DNA of 64,000 nt from positions 62,001-126,000 of the forward strand of contig JAVXUO010003220.1 of assembly GCA_033065855.1 (NCBI GenBank), read 5' to 3'. The position numbers and the translations under genes are program-made. Source of the DNA: Escallonia rubra. Lineage: Eukaryota; Streptophyta; Magnoliopsida; Escalloniales; Escalloniaceae. The notes under the pieces are model-generated. The model had not been told where the DNA came from. It saw nothing but the letters and a program-made list of their open reading frames with translations, and made no database searches. Positions 35,962 through 47,340 of this stretch are shown piece after piece. Position 1 is the stretch's first letter. Every line of letters starts with the position of its first letter.

Positions 35962-37890
35962 TGTCACGCCCCAAAAATGGAAGCCGTGACTACAATCAAA
36001 TTTCCTGATATACCGCTGTAATTCTAGTGATAACGGTATAACAGAGCAACTAACTCCTCTAACATAAAATATCTCCATAAAAAAAAAAATCTAATACAAT
36101 CCGTTCTCTTAAAAATCCGTTACAAAACAAATTTACTAAACGCAGCGGCTAAACCAATCATATGAAATCAATTCTATCAAATTACCCACTTTCGGGTAAA
36201 GTTCTCAAAACAAACTGCAATCTAATTAACTAAAAAGGAATCTCAAAGCTCCAACGCCGTCACACGGATCCTTAGTCACTTTCATGACCTGTGGCAAGGG
36301 GCAAGGTAGAGTGAAAGGGGTGAGCTCAAATAGCTGATCAGTAAGGTACAAAAACGACAAGATATCAAAGCAACAACTAACAGAGTCAAACAGCAATACT
36401 TGATGGAATGGGTAAACCAAATTCTTATATCAAATGCCGAAACAAACGTGATTAAGCATTAACCTTAAACATATAAATAATATGCCGGGAATGCTACACA
36501 ACAAAAGTATACGATGACTATGTTGGTCATAAGACCCAAACGTCGAACCAAACGTACAAACATCAAACGTGTGCTACCGGTAGCATGCTAAGCATCTATT
36601 AATCGCCAGCATATAATCAAACGTGTGTCCAAAGGACCCTCTCAAACTTGAGAGTTGTTCAAACATAGTCTATTAGCCTTAAAAACAAGAAGACAACAAC
36701 ATGAATTCAATGATGTTCAAATGTACGAAACTCAAACTTCATTGTGGCTGAAACATCGATAAAAGAAGAAGGAATTTGTAACCTTTGCATGACCAAATGA
36801 TTACAGAGTATTTATATATGCTTGGGCAGAATGTTGTGAGCAGGGAAAAACTCACGTAAGCATAGAACCACCAAGAATGGCCAGTAATTAAGAATCAGTT
36901 AGCTTGGTGACAAGGTTGTGCTTTTCTCTCTACTAGAGAACAAGAAGAGTTCTGAAGCTTTTAGCTGGGTATAAAACTTGAAATACAAAACTACAATTAT
37001 ATGAAAGGCTCTCCAAGAATACTACTAATCATACATGAAAATTTTATGTACAACAACCAAACACACTAGTACTGAAGGAAATGGGGGACGAATCATTACT
37101 TTGGATATATTGACTCAATGAAGGAGTTATCAAGTCAATATTAGCCTGAACACCATTCTCAAACTTACTGGAATAGTTTTGTTTAAATAATGGCTTGAAG
37201 TAAATCCTAGAATTCACTAAATCCAAACTTGAGTGCAAGAAAATGACATACTAGCTTCAGACTGCACTGGTGGCATTCTTTGTTTCAGAGGATTGTGTTG
37301 GGCAGCTTACAATTGAATACCCAGAAACTAGATTCAAAGTGTAAGGCAAAAGAGAATGGAACAACGGCCGGCCATCAAATTCTCAAGATTAACAATTGGA
37401 AAAATGCATAGAAAGGGATATGGACCAACACAGCACAATGAACAAAAGCTTGAAGTTATTCGGCAATCATGGCACACGGTTATACGGGAATCATGGCAGG
37501 TGCAAAAGCTTTTCAAAAAGGAAAATCAAAACCCTTGCCACAGCAAAGAGAGGCAAAATCCCTTACCTTATACAAGCGAAACGACGAAAACATAATCCTC
37601 CCAAGCTATGCTACTCAAATACGTCAATCTTCTCCAAAGGAACAAGTAATTTAGGGCTTAAAATGAAGAAGAGAATGGAAGGGCCGGTTACCAGAGAAGG
37701 AAGAGGAGGCTGGAGAAAAATATGTTATTTAAATTAAACCCCAGCTGGCTAATTACATAAAGCCCCCCCAAACTTTAGCCTCTTACTCAAAAGGCACCAA
37801 AAATTTCATACTATTGCAAAAAGACTACAAACTTACTTAATAAGTTATTTTAAAGTATAACATATCATAACTAAATATTGGGGTATTACA
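35962..37890 (+). mobile_element. Solo LTR of a Gypsy/chromovirus-like retrotransposon (1.93 kb)
   Basis: The sequence starts TGTCACGCCCC and ends GGGGTATTACA, flanked by an exact 5-bp duplication CTTCA (35957-35961 and 37891-37895). TGTCACGCCCC...GGGTATTACA ends are typical of Tekay/Del-type chromovirus LTRs (family knowledge). No internal gag-pol is present, so it is a product of LTR-LTR recombination. The small open frames inside (for example 37356-37737) have no recognisable content. Confidence 0.85.
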
Positions 37891-37931
37891 CTTCACCACT
37901 ATGAAAATTTGGAAAGTTAAAATTTACATTA

Positions 37932-38210
37932 ATGCACCCCTTGGGTTGGGGAAAGAGCAAGATGATTTGCTCAGCTGAGGGGAAGAAAATTGGCACTCGG
38001 CCGACACTGTACGAGTTCGTGGATGAATCTGCTAGACTCCGAGTTCATATTCGGAAATTTCCTGAAGTGAGGATACTCTGTTTAGCCAATGAACATATTT
38101 ACCTACAGCAAAAACATTTTACTCATGTTTTGATGGACTTTTGTAAACAACTGGTCTATGAGAGGGTTTCCTTGTGTCATAAAAGCACAATGAGATTTTT
38201 ATCTACATGA
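37932..38210 (+). other. Unrecognised 92-codon open frame upstream of the NAC-like pseudogene
   Basis: It reads MHPLGWGKSKMICSAEG...LYEFVDESARLRVHIRKFPE and ends in STMRFLST. Composition is protein-like (mixed charged and hydrophobic residues, no low complexity). It lies between the solo LTR and the NAC-like block on the same strand. It could be an exon of the same decayed gene (a possible donor follows YER at about 38165) or an unrelated remnant. I do not recognise the family. Confidence 0.3.
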
Positions 38211-38595
38211 TCTAGCTGCATCTTAAGGAATATTTTTGGGACTGACTCGGTTGATCATATCATGTTTTTAGGCAAATTTTCGTATACACGTTTGCATGCA
38301 TATATATTTGTTATCTTTTTAGGTAACCACTGTCCTTTCTTGTTGTTTTTCTGCTGATAGCTTTTTACTAGGGAATAGACGAGAGATTGGAAAAAGCTTG
38401 TGCGATTCAGTCCCACTGAATTGGAGTTATTAAGCTACCTCAAACTGCAACTGGATGGACATCCTATCCTCACGAAGTAATTGAAGAAATAGACCTCTAT
38501 GCATATCATGTTGGAGACAAAGGGTCACTCGAACTCACTGTCACAAATATGAGGAGGAGGATATGGAGAGAACACACAATATATCTTAAAATTTT

Positions 38596-39879
38596 TAGGG
38601 TTAAATACACGTAGGTACCCTGAAACTACCTCGAAGTCTCATTTGAGGGTCCCAAAGTTTATTTTTTTACACATAAGGGTCTGTAATTTTAAATTTTTGA
38701 TAAATAAGGACTTCCGTCCAAATTCCTAACGATCTAACATTTTTCTTCAGGGGTAATTTTGTCAAGTCAGCTTTATTTTTTTCAAAAACCCTACCATCAC
38801 TATCTCCTTAGTTTTCATCACCATCTACACCATGCTTTTCTGCCTATCATCTGCCACCAGCGCACATTCCTCTCTTTCTCTGACGCCGCCGTCATCGACA
38901 CCATTGTCTCCTCCCCCTCCCCCTCAGCTCCTCCCTCGTCGGCCTCGCCCTCGACCATTTCTGCCTCTGCCTTTTCGCCGCTGTCCACTCACATCCCTCC
39001 CTCTACTACTCCTCATTTGCCCTCGCTGCCTATGACCTCCCCTCCTATTACCGCCTCTTTCTTACCCCCTCCACGAGCCCAAACCCACCGACTTCACCGC
39101 AGGTGCCAACGCCGCCGCCGTCAACTTATCCGGCAACACTTACGTTACCAACTCTGCCGGTAACCTCATCTGGAGAGTCAACCTCGAAGGCGAAGCCACC
39201 ATCCTATCCAGATCCCCACTTTTCACGGCCAATCCTGTGGAGCGCGACATGCTGTACAACCAATCGAATACTGGGGTTGGCGATTTGGTTTGCGATGGTG
39301 TTGGCGATTTGGTTTGCTGTACAACCAATTGAATTGGTGTGATTTGGTTTGCGATGGTGTTGGCAATTTGGTTTGCAACGGTGTTGGCGATTTGGTTTGC
39401 TGTACAGCCAATCGAATTCGTGTGATTTGGTTTACGATGGGGTTGGCGATGTCGTCGGCAGTGTGACTTGGTTTGCAACGGAGTTGGTGAGGTGGTGGCA
39501 GATCTAGGGATGTTGGGGGTTGGCGAGGTCGCGACGGGGCTGGGATTTGGAGACGACAAAGGGTGACGACGGTTTTGGCATTTTTTTGGCGTTGTCAGCT
39601 TGTCGCCGGTGATTAGAGCCTCTGTTTTTCGGTCATGGCTGGGGCTTGGGAAAAGGGCTGGCTATGATGTAAATTGGATTAAACTAGGGTTTTGAAAAAA
39701 AATAAAGGTGACTTGACAAAATTACCCTTGACGGAAAGGGCTAGATCGTTAGGAATTTGGAAGGAAGTCCTTATTTATCGAAAATTTGAAATTACAGACC
39801 CTTATGTGTAAAAAATAAACTTCGGGACCCTCAAGGGAGACTTCGGGGTAGTTTCAGGGTACCTACGTGTATTTAACCC
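38596..39879 (+). mobile_element. Pack-MULE-like element with about 200-bp terminal inverted repeats and a captured gene fragment
   Basis: The ends GGGTTAAATACACGTAGG (from 38598) and the inverted CCTACGTGTATTTAACCC (to 39879) start terminal inverted repeats of about 200 bp with few mismatches. The target duplication is AAAATTTTA, about 9 bp, with one extra T in the left copy. The uninterrupted site is visible in the sister LTR near 41428. Long inverted repeats with a 9-bp duplication indicate a Mutator-like element. The interior carries no transposase. It holds a plant gene fragment (separate entry) and a tandem repeat of GGTGTTGGCGATTTGGTTTG-like units at 39276-39440. Confidence 0.88.
38880..39275 (+). 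pseudogene. Captured fragment of an SMP-30/strictosidine synthase-like beta-propeller (Ca-dependent phosphotriesterase superfamily) gene
   Basis: An open 64-codon stretch at 39084-39275 reads PTDFTAGANAAAVNLSGNTY, VTNSAGNLIWRVNLEGEAT, ILSRSPLFTANPVERDML and so on. This resembles plant proteins annotated as calcium-dependent phosphotriesterase superfamily (FTAGANAAAVDxxGNxYVTNS then IWKVNxxGEASIxSRSPLF). The preceding segment (38880-39083) shows related blocks in shifting frames (LFAAVHSHPSL, ALAAYDLPSYYRLFLTP). It has no start codon of its own. The frameshifts and truncation show a captured, non-functional copy. Family identification is from memory of the motif pattern. Confidence 0.6.
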
Positions 39880-40284
39880 AAAATTTTATCTTACTTAGTT
39901 CATCTTCAACTTTTCTTCTTCTTCTTACATTTGTACTATCTTACATCTTTTTATAGTACTTCTAAGTAACTCCTAGACATGTAATTAAGTTACCATTAAC
40001 CCACTACTTCTATAACATATTAGTCCACTATTTGCACTAAACACATATCAATAATGGAATTGTAACATATGCACCACTAATACACAACTTAATGACCCAC
40101 TAACACGTCACACTAATTAGCACTCTAAAGAGTTAAATCAAGTTAATTTTTTCAACACCCCCCTTTAAATTTGATTTGTGTCTTCAAACACTCTTCCCGA
40201 GGGGCTTGATAAGTGTCAATAATGGTCTTCATCTCCAATTCTATCAACAGTAACGATCTTCTTCGTCATTTCTTTTGACGTTTA

Positions 40285-41272
40285 TCACATGTGGGTTATC
40301 TTCTTATTGCACCTTTGACATTTCTTCATCACTTGCTTGGATACTTGATCTTTACGATTTCCTCTGGACATTTCTTGTCGCTCTTCCGGGTTAAAAAACA
40401 TCTCCAAATTTACCCGACATGTATCACTTAATAAATTGTCCGCACCAAGTTGAGGATAACTTTTTTGACTTATCACAAAATCAATTTCCTTCGCAGGCAT
40501 GAAAAACGACTCGTCAGGATAATATTTAATGAAATAAGTTTTCAAACTATTATCCTTAGCGGCATATCCGTGTAGCACTACCATATCATTCTTAGCCACG
40601 AAAAACTGTGACTCGACCATACTTTCTTCTCTTGAAGAAAAATTAAGAGTCATCACTGAGCTGTTCATGTTTGGACCTCCGTGAACTTTTACTTCTTTGT
40701 CAATGCTCTCATTTTCCATCTCTTCATATTGAGCATTGTCATCACCATCTGTGTTTTCGCTCTCCTTCATCTTTTCAAATGACTTTTCTCCATTTATCAA
40801 CTCTTTGTTCTCATTGGCTTCAAAAGCTTTGAAGTCTTCTTCCTTATTTGTCTCCTCAGTTTGATCAGTGTCAAAAGAGTGAAACTCGTTTCATCCTGCA
40901 TTAGAGTTTCTTCCTCGAGATGTTCACCATCTTCATTTGTGAACTCATCTTCTTCCAAACTTTGTACCCAATACTACTTGGGTAAGAAGTCATGTTTCCG
41001 ATTGGAAGCAATGACCTCGATCATTTGCCAAACATTACTTGGAGATCTTACATCTCCAACGTGCATCCATATCTTTGTACGGACGACCTTATGCAACACT
41101 CAGAGTTCCTTTTCCTTCTTCGTTTGTCAAACCCTTACTGACAACCTAATATGTGGTTCTTCACCGACCATATCCCACAAATCACACAATTTGAGATAAA
41201 ACGAAAATACACTCTATATTCTCACATAATTTGAGAACACCAATTTCTCACACCAAATATCCATTTCGGATA
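40285..41272 (-). pseudogene. Degenerate gag-like ORF of the family C retroelement
   Basis: The start context ATGGATATTTGGTGTGAG (near 41260) corresponds to the start of the intact homologue at 55956. Recognisable stretches are VRSPSNVWQMIEVIASNRK, ENTDGDDNAQYEEMENESID, YPQLGADNLLSDT and KKCQRCNKKITHM. Stops occur in the first third. A 171-codon open portion remains at 40285-40800. It is useful mainly as the second sequence that defines conserved regions of this protein. Confidence 0.75.
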
Positions 41273-41967
41273 CTTCTCTACAACTGTAGTGACAAATTCA
41301 ACGCCGTACATCCACTAGGATATGTTGTGGTTCTGATACCGCTTTGTTGAAGCAACGGGCCACTCAAACTCACTGTCACAAATATGAGGAGGAGGATATG
41401 GAAAGAACTTGAAGAGAACACACAATATATCTTAAAATTTTATCTCACTTAGTTCATCTTCATCTTCTTTTCTTTTTCTTACACTTGTACCATCTTACAC
41501 CTTTTTATAGTGCTTTTAAGTAACTTCTAGACATGCAATTAAACTACCACTAACCCACTACTTCTATAGCACATAGTCCACTATTTGCCCTAAGCACATA
41601 TGAATGCACTTGTAACATATGCACCACTAACATGCAGCTTAATGACCCATTAACATGTCACACTAATTAGCACTCTAAATAGCTAAATCAATTTTATTTT
41701 TTCAACATATCACCCATCGGAGTTGGAAGTGAATTTTGGTGGTGAAGGAGATCCGACTTACATCATTTCTCCTCTCAAAACTGTAGGTTCTGAAATTAGC
41801 AGAAAAACAAAATGTCATGGACTGATTTGGAAAGAGGCCATATTTTGGAGGTTACGCCATGCGGGCATTTATTAGGCGCTTACGGGATGCTTAGTAGATG
41901 TTTCCTTGGCAATTGAGGGACAAGGTCTTCGGAAGGTTCCGCACTCCTCTGCACACTTATGTCTTGT

Positions 41968-42308
41968 AAATATGTGTATATTCTAGAATAGCGATGGATA
42001 ACTCTAGAATGGTAGAAGAGTATTCTAGGAAGGGTCTAGAATATTAGAGAGGCTTGTGAATATTGTTGAGAGTTCTAGAGGGTGAATGTAAACTGTAGGA
42101 TTGCATGTATCTCCACTGTCCGTTGAGGAGGAGGACTAGTATATATAGCCAAAGCTATGTCTTGGCCAAGGCATCCTAGACAATCCAAGACATCTAGAGA
42201 GTGTGTGATCTAGATAGAGTGGTATCCTTGTACTAAGCTTTCTCCAAGTAATATAATGAGATTCATCTCCCAAACCCTTGTGTTCTCTTGTTCATTTACT
42301 TTTAACAT
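41968..42308 (+). mobile_element. Probable solo LTR (Copia-like)
   Basis: The sequence from about TGTCTTGTAAATATG to ...CATTTACTTTTAACA has the composition and landmarks of a short Copia LTR: repeated TCTAGAA motifs, a TATATATA box near 42138-42147, and a terminal CATTTACTTTTAACA. No primer-binding site follows, so it would be solo. I could not match a 5-bp duplication, so the ends are uncertain. It lies within the decayed NAC region. Confidence 0.4.
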
Positions 42309-43249
42309 CGCCCAGCTCAAAGGGGTAGGCTGACTTAGCATGCAAGCGGGGGCTTGATAGCTAAGTGCCACATGGTCCGACTTAGGGAAGTTGTTAGTGA
42401 CGTGCCAAAAAGGTGGGTTTTGGGTGGACAGTCGCAACGAAAGACACAACCCAGATAAAATGGAAGATATAAGCAGCCAAATAACATGGAAAATATTTTT
42501 GGTGTTCAATAGCTCGAAGGGAAAAGAAGAATACTCGCAGAAGGTGGCGCATGAAGGAATTCATACTGTATTCAGAGACCAGTTGCTGCGATAAATAAAA
42601 TTTACAAGGGAGTCAGTAAAAATAAAACCATTATTCGTCAGTCTATCTTGACAGAGTTTTATGACCATATTCCTTCCGGATTCAAGGCCAAGGCAGAGGA
42701 ATAATTATATGCCCAACCTATATCCCTTGCATTTAAATGCTTTTCTTACTATCACTCAGTTTCTCAAGGCATTTTTTTATCGTTTCTTGTCAGGTTGCCA
42801 AGAATTATTTGCAGCCTGGCCTTACCTGGGCCAAAGTATAATGCAACAAGTGGTGCAACAAAGATGCATTATGGATGTGCTGGTATTTACAAAGATGCTA
42901 ATTTGGCCATTTCTCATGGTTCCTCAACATTGTCATATCCTGCAGCAACAAACAAGGGTAAGGAACCATTACATGCTGCGAACGAGAGACATTCTGCACA
43001 AGGGAATCGCTTGCTTGATGTTGACGACGAAGATGATAGGGAGCTTCCTCTGAGCCTTTTCTCATCAAAACAAGCAGCAGTAAACAAGGGTAAGGAGACA
43101 TTACAGGCTAAGAAGAAGAGATTTTCTGCACAAGGGCATTTTTTTACTGATATTAATGAAGATCGACTGACGCTTCCTCTGAGGTTTATTTTCAGGTTTT
43201 GAATACAAAAATATTGGTGTAAGGAAGCTTACATAGAACTGGAGTTTTC

Positions 43250-44266
43250 TAGGTTTTTTAAAATGCATATATAATCATGACTTTCAACAATCGTCGGATC
43301 GAAACATTCTGCTCTAATTATAATCCGGGTTCATAGCAAATATATTCCAAAGTTTGTATTCAATTACTAGAATACCCTTATCTGCATGATGACATGTTAT
43401 TCACAGGGTTATTGTCTTCATACATTCCACTGTAACCCGGAATACTATATATGTGCATGATAACGTGTTCTTGATATGGTTATTATTTTTATATATTCCA
43501 CTTTCATGAGTGATATGAATAGCTCAAACCAAATTGATATAGACTTCAATCTATTTGAGCTCAAATGATTAATTATTTTCTTTCGGTTTGAAAACTCTCA
43601 AGTTTTGATATGTAAGGGGTTTAATGGCTAAACATTTTTCAGCTAAAATTTCCTTTAGAAATTTAAAAGATTTTTGAAAATTAAGGGTGTTTTTTTTTTA
43701 AACTTTTAAGAGGGTGAGGGTAAATTACAACCTTTTGGCTAAACTAAACATTTTTAGGCAAAACATTTTAATGCATCTTTTAGTAACAAAAGTGTATGAA
43801 TTCAACTAAAGCGATTGGGGATCCAGCCCCACCTTATAAATTATCCAAAGCGGTCACATCGCTAAACCTTCTTACCCCCCCCCTCTTATATTTAACAACT
43901 TTACAAAATTAACGGTGATTTTGACTTTGAAATGGTGAGGCTAAATTACAACCTTTGTGGCTAAACTTGAACATTAGTTGTTAAACATGTTAAACTTTCA
44001 CTAATGCACCATTTAGTGACCAAAAAGTGTGAATTTAAGCAAAACATTTGCGGATCTAGGCCAACCGTATAGAAATGATGTTAAGGGATTATGTAACGCA
44101 TCGGAAATCTAGAACGTTAACCACTCACTCCATCATTTACACTAAGACAGTAATATCCTCACAACCAAATAGACAACCATTATCAGAGCAACTAAACCCG
44201 TACTCTCAGTAGACTATGATAAATGAAATACCAAATTTAAGTCTAAATTTTTTTAAATAGTAATAT
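43250..44266. repeat. Diverged repeats in intergenic DNA
   Basis: Positions 43260-43440 (ATAATCATGACTTT ... GTAACCCGGAATACTAT) are partly echoed at 43440-43500 and again at 48170-48350. Positions 43700-43860 and 43920-44070 are diverged tandem copies of a unit containing TAAATTACAACCTTTTGGCTAAAC. No gene is present. These look like old transposon or segmental duplicates. Confidence 0.55.
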
Positions 44267-44280
44267 CACTACAAGAAAAA
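44267..44280 (+). mobile_element. CACTA-type terminus (left end only)
   Basis: CACTACAAGAAAAA is the canonical terminal motif of plant CACTA (EnSpm/CMC) transposons. I found no matching inverted end (TTTTTCTTGTAGTG) nearby, so this is either a remnant end or an element broken by later insertions. The 44281-44770 stretch holds nothing else recognisable. Confidence 0.45.
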
Positions 44281-44772
44281 TAGGCTAATACGACGCCTAA
44301 TTGAGAACGCTTTTCACAGAACATTGCATTAATAAGCTAATGAGATGCTTAGTTAAAACGTCTCAATAACTTAGACGTGTTAGGACACTCACCAGAAAGT
44401 GGAGTTTTGTTTATTTTGACTTTTCTACTTTGACGGCCAATTGAAACTCCCATTCTCCATGTTCATCAGAAAATGGCTTCATCTTCCGTATATTCTCAGT
44501 TCGTCAATCTTTCTCTTTATATTTTTTGATTTCATCGAGCAAATCTATCTCCACACTGATACGAAACTAAATTTGATAGGTCTTTCTGATTTAGGATGCA
44601 AGATTTATTCTTACTCTCTCTTCAGAGTCTCCTTGATTTTCATTTAGATTTTGCCTTTTTGATCGATTATATAGTAAATCAGGTTCCAGAACATCTATTA
44701 GAGGCTAATCCAATCCTTTATGGAGAACGCACTGTCCTTAGGAGATTTTGATCACGTTACACCCTTCTCACT

Positions 44773-44813
44773 TCACACACACACACACACACACGACCCC
44801 CCCCCCCCCCCCC
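44773..44813. repeat. (AC)n microsatellite followed by poly-C
   Basis: About ten AC units are followed by an 18-C run. Simple sequence. Confidence 0.9.
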
Positions 44814-44984
44814 ACATACTTTTCTATACACGTCTCCTTTTGATTCATTTTCTTCTCTGGTTACACATTAAATTGTTTTGATTGGATAGTTTAGTTGTAT
44901 TTTGTGCTTATTATGTGGTCGTTGAGATATAATAAGCTATATTGCATTTTGTGCGTTTTCATTTTCTTTTTCTGTTGCATTTTG

Positions 44985-47340
44985 CCGCCGCCAGCCTTCC
45001 TTTTTCTTCTATCAACATTTTCCTCCTCTCCGCCTTCACCCCTAGGCCGACCCCCCAAACTACCCCGAGGCCGAGCCCCCACATTACCCTGAGGTCGACT
45101 TCCTACGCTGCCCCCAGGCTGACCCTTCTTCGGCCACCCCTCTTTGGCCCTTTTCCTTCGGGCCACCCCACTTCTGCCTTCCTTACCCCTTCGACCACTC
45201 CCCTTGCCCCCATTTCAATCGGCCCCCCTCCTCCCCACCACCTCGGCCCACCACCCCTAAATATTCACCTCGGTCTCCCCTGCCTTCGGCCACCACCAAG
45301 CCCCCCCACTTTGGCCCTTCACCCCCCTTACCCTCAGCCCACCCTCACTCGCCCTCAACCAATTCGACTGATTACCAAGGGTAGCGATCCTTCACCTTCA
45401 CCCCACGGCCGACCCCAACCCCTTTGGCCCACCTATCTTTGGCCTCCTCCACTTACTTCGACCGACCACCATTATCGCCACCATTCTCACAAAAAAACTC
45501 GTCGCGATCACATGTGAACCTTGTGCGCCACCCTACATGTCGCTCCCTCCTTTGCCCATTTCGTCAATCTTCTACACTTAATTTATTTTTACAACTTTGA
45601 CCAAATTTGCGTTGACCACGCCCATGTGCCCATCGCCATACCCCCACGTCGCGACGCCTAACAGTGACCATGCGCCTGCCATCGTGCCCCTGTGCCTGTC
45701 GCCAAGCCCCCCAGCACGACGCCTAACCGCGCCTTTACGCCCGCCATCGCATCCCCGTATCGCGACGCCTCGTGATGTTTATGAACTTAGTAGGTGATGC
45801 GCGAGGTAGCTCGAAGCACCTACTATTCCTCTTCATTATCCAGCGCCCGGGGCCACGCCCTCGTCTTGCGACTCCCGACCGTACCCTTGCACCTGTTGTC
45901 CTGTCCCCATATCGATGTAAACATCCTCAGGCTTCAATAGGTGGTACACGAGGTGGCTCGAGCCACCTACTCTTCACCCTCGTCGTTCAGTGATGACGCA
46001 AGCGACTCTTCAGCCAACAAACATCAAAAGTTCTTCAAAGTAAGAACTGGCAAATATGCATGCGCTACACGCTCATGTTGCCCTCCGCGTATACCGCATG
46101 CATGGAGATTATGTTGCTATCCCATCCTGGCTATGCACACTTGGGCCTCTGCTATCCCATCTGACTACCCCGGCCTACTGCCTCAGTCAGACTGCGCATA
46201 TTTAGACCTCGGTTACCTGAATATGGTTACACATATTTGGAAAACTGCGCCTGAGCACCATCATTGAGTGACGTGCCCCTGGCACGACACTTGTCTCCAC
46301 CATACCAATAGTCGTGCTCAGGCGTCGTCTCCACGTCACGTGCCTCTGGCACATCGCCCTTCTCTGTGACATCGGCCATTGCGCCTGAGCACGATCTCCG
46401 TGTCACGTGCCCCCATCACGATGCCTTTCTTCGCGACTCTGGTTGCCACTCGTGACCACCGTTTCTGTGTTATGTGCCCTTGGCACGACGCCCTTCTCCA
46501 CGATAGAAGTCGCCGCGCTCGAGTTCCTTCTCTACGTCACGTACCCTCAGTAGGACGCCTGACTCTATGACACCCGTTGCAAGGCACATGTGCCTTCCCT
46601 GAGTCACGTGCCCCCCGGCACGACGCCTGACTCTGTAATACACGTCACCACGCCCGTGCATCGTTTCCATGTCATGTTCCCCTGGCATTACACAAACTGC
46701 CACCTCACCCATGCACCATGCTGCTTATCCAGTCGCACCTCCTGACATCCTGTCATAAACACCACACCCTGGCGTTGGTCCATCCTGTCAGCACACCATG
46801 TGAACTTTGCCTTGGTCATGGAACATGCTTTGACGCACTCCCCGAGTGTGCAACATCTTGCGAGGATAGACAACTCCTTCTGTGCACTATCTCTGTCAGG
46901 GCGCTCAAGTGCTCCAGCATGAAGACTCTTCTTCTGCCAAGTAGACGACTCCTCCGGAACACTACCTTGGCACACTAAGAGTGCTTCAACACAAGGACTC
47001 ACCCGCAGAATAGGCTTGCTCTCCAAGAAACTATCTTCGCCAGGGAGCTCTAACTTCCTTTATGCCAGTAGGCAACTTCTTCGGGACACTACCTCGGCCG
47101 TCAGGCATGCGACTCCTACAAGACATTATCTTGGCGCGTTCCGAGTGCTTCGGCACAAGGAATCACCCGCAAGACAGGCTTGCTTTCTAAGACACTATCT
47201 TTGCTAGGGAGCTCCAATTCCCCTTCTGTCAGGTATGTGACTTCTTCAGGACACTGCCTTGGCCCGTCGGGTATGTGACTCCTCCAGGACACTACCTCGA
47301 CACGCAGACAACTCATTTGGGACACTACCCTTATTGAAAA
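44985..47340. repeat. GC-rich low-complexity region related to the repeat at 34.5-35.0 kb
   Basis: Positions 44985-45480 are C-rich with CCTCGGCC-like spacing. Positions 46270-46680 repeat a unit like GTGACGTGCCCCTGGCACGACGCC. Positions 46780-47340 repeat GACTCCTCCGGGACACTACC-like units and are collinear with 34540-34960 in the same orientation. Proline-rich frames across it reflect composition. It probably derives from an LTR retrotransposon, but no boundaries could be fixed. Confidence 0.55.

Larger units (their letters stand above)
38509..41707 (-). mobile_element. Gag-only LTR retroelement, family C degenerate copy, nested in the NAC pseudogene
   Basis: A 5-bp duplication TATCA (38504-38508 and 41708-41712) flanks TGTTG...CAACA ends. 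In element orientation (minus strand) the 5' LTR is 41345-41707. It is followed by a Copia-type primer site (GGTATCAGAACC, near 41330-41343), a broken coding region at about 41272-40285, a purine tract AAAGGGGGG, and the 3' LTR 40157-38509. The 3' LTR is interrupted by a Mutator-like element at 38596-39879. The coding region parallels the 383-codon frame at 55956-57107, but here the N-terminal half has several in-frame stops. No protease, integrase or reverse transcriptase is encoded. Confidence 0.9.
38361..43202 (+). pseudogene. NAC-domain transcription factor pseudogene, split by an LTR element
   Basis: NAC subdomain A is seen at 38390-38508: WKKLVRFSPTELELLSYLKL, then LDGHPI and, after a frameshift, VIEEIDLYAYH. 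The family consensus is RFxPTDEELxxYLxxKxxGxxL...VIxEIDLY. The reading resumes at 41713 directly after the retroelement with HPSELEVNFGGEGDPTYIIS and then SRKTKCHGLIWKEA, fitting the middle of the NAC domain. Weaker matches further on (RRWRMKEFILY near 42545) may be subdomain D, and 42795-43202 (135 codons) may be a C-terminal tail. Frameshifts, stops and the 3.2-kb insertion make it non-functional. NAC proteins are plant-specific DNA-binding regulators. The NAC call for the first two segments is reasonably sure; that for the 3' parts is tentative. Confidence 0.55.

Noticed and set aside
44942..45517. 191-codon Pro-rich plus-strand frame
   Set aside because: C-rich low complexity; no signal peptide or repeat pattern of a true proline-rich wall protein (no SPPPP or PPVYK units).
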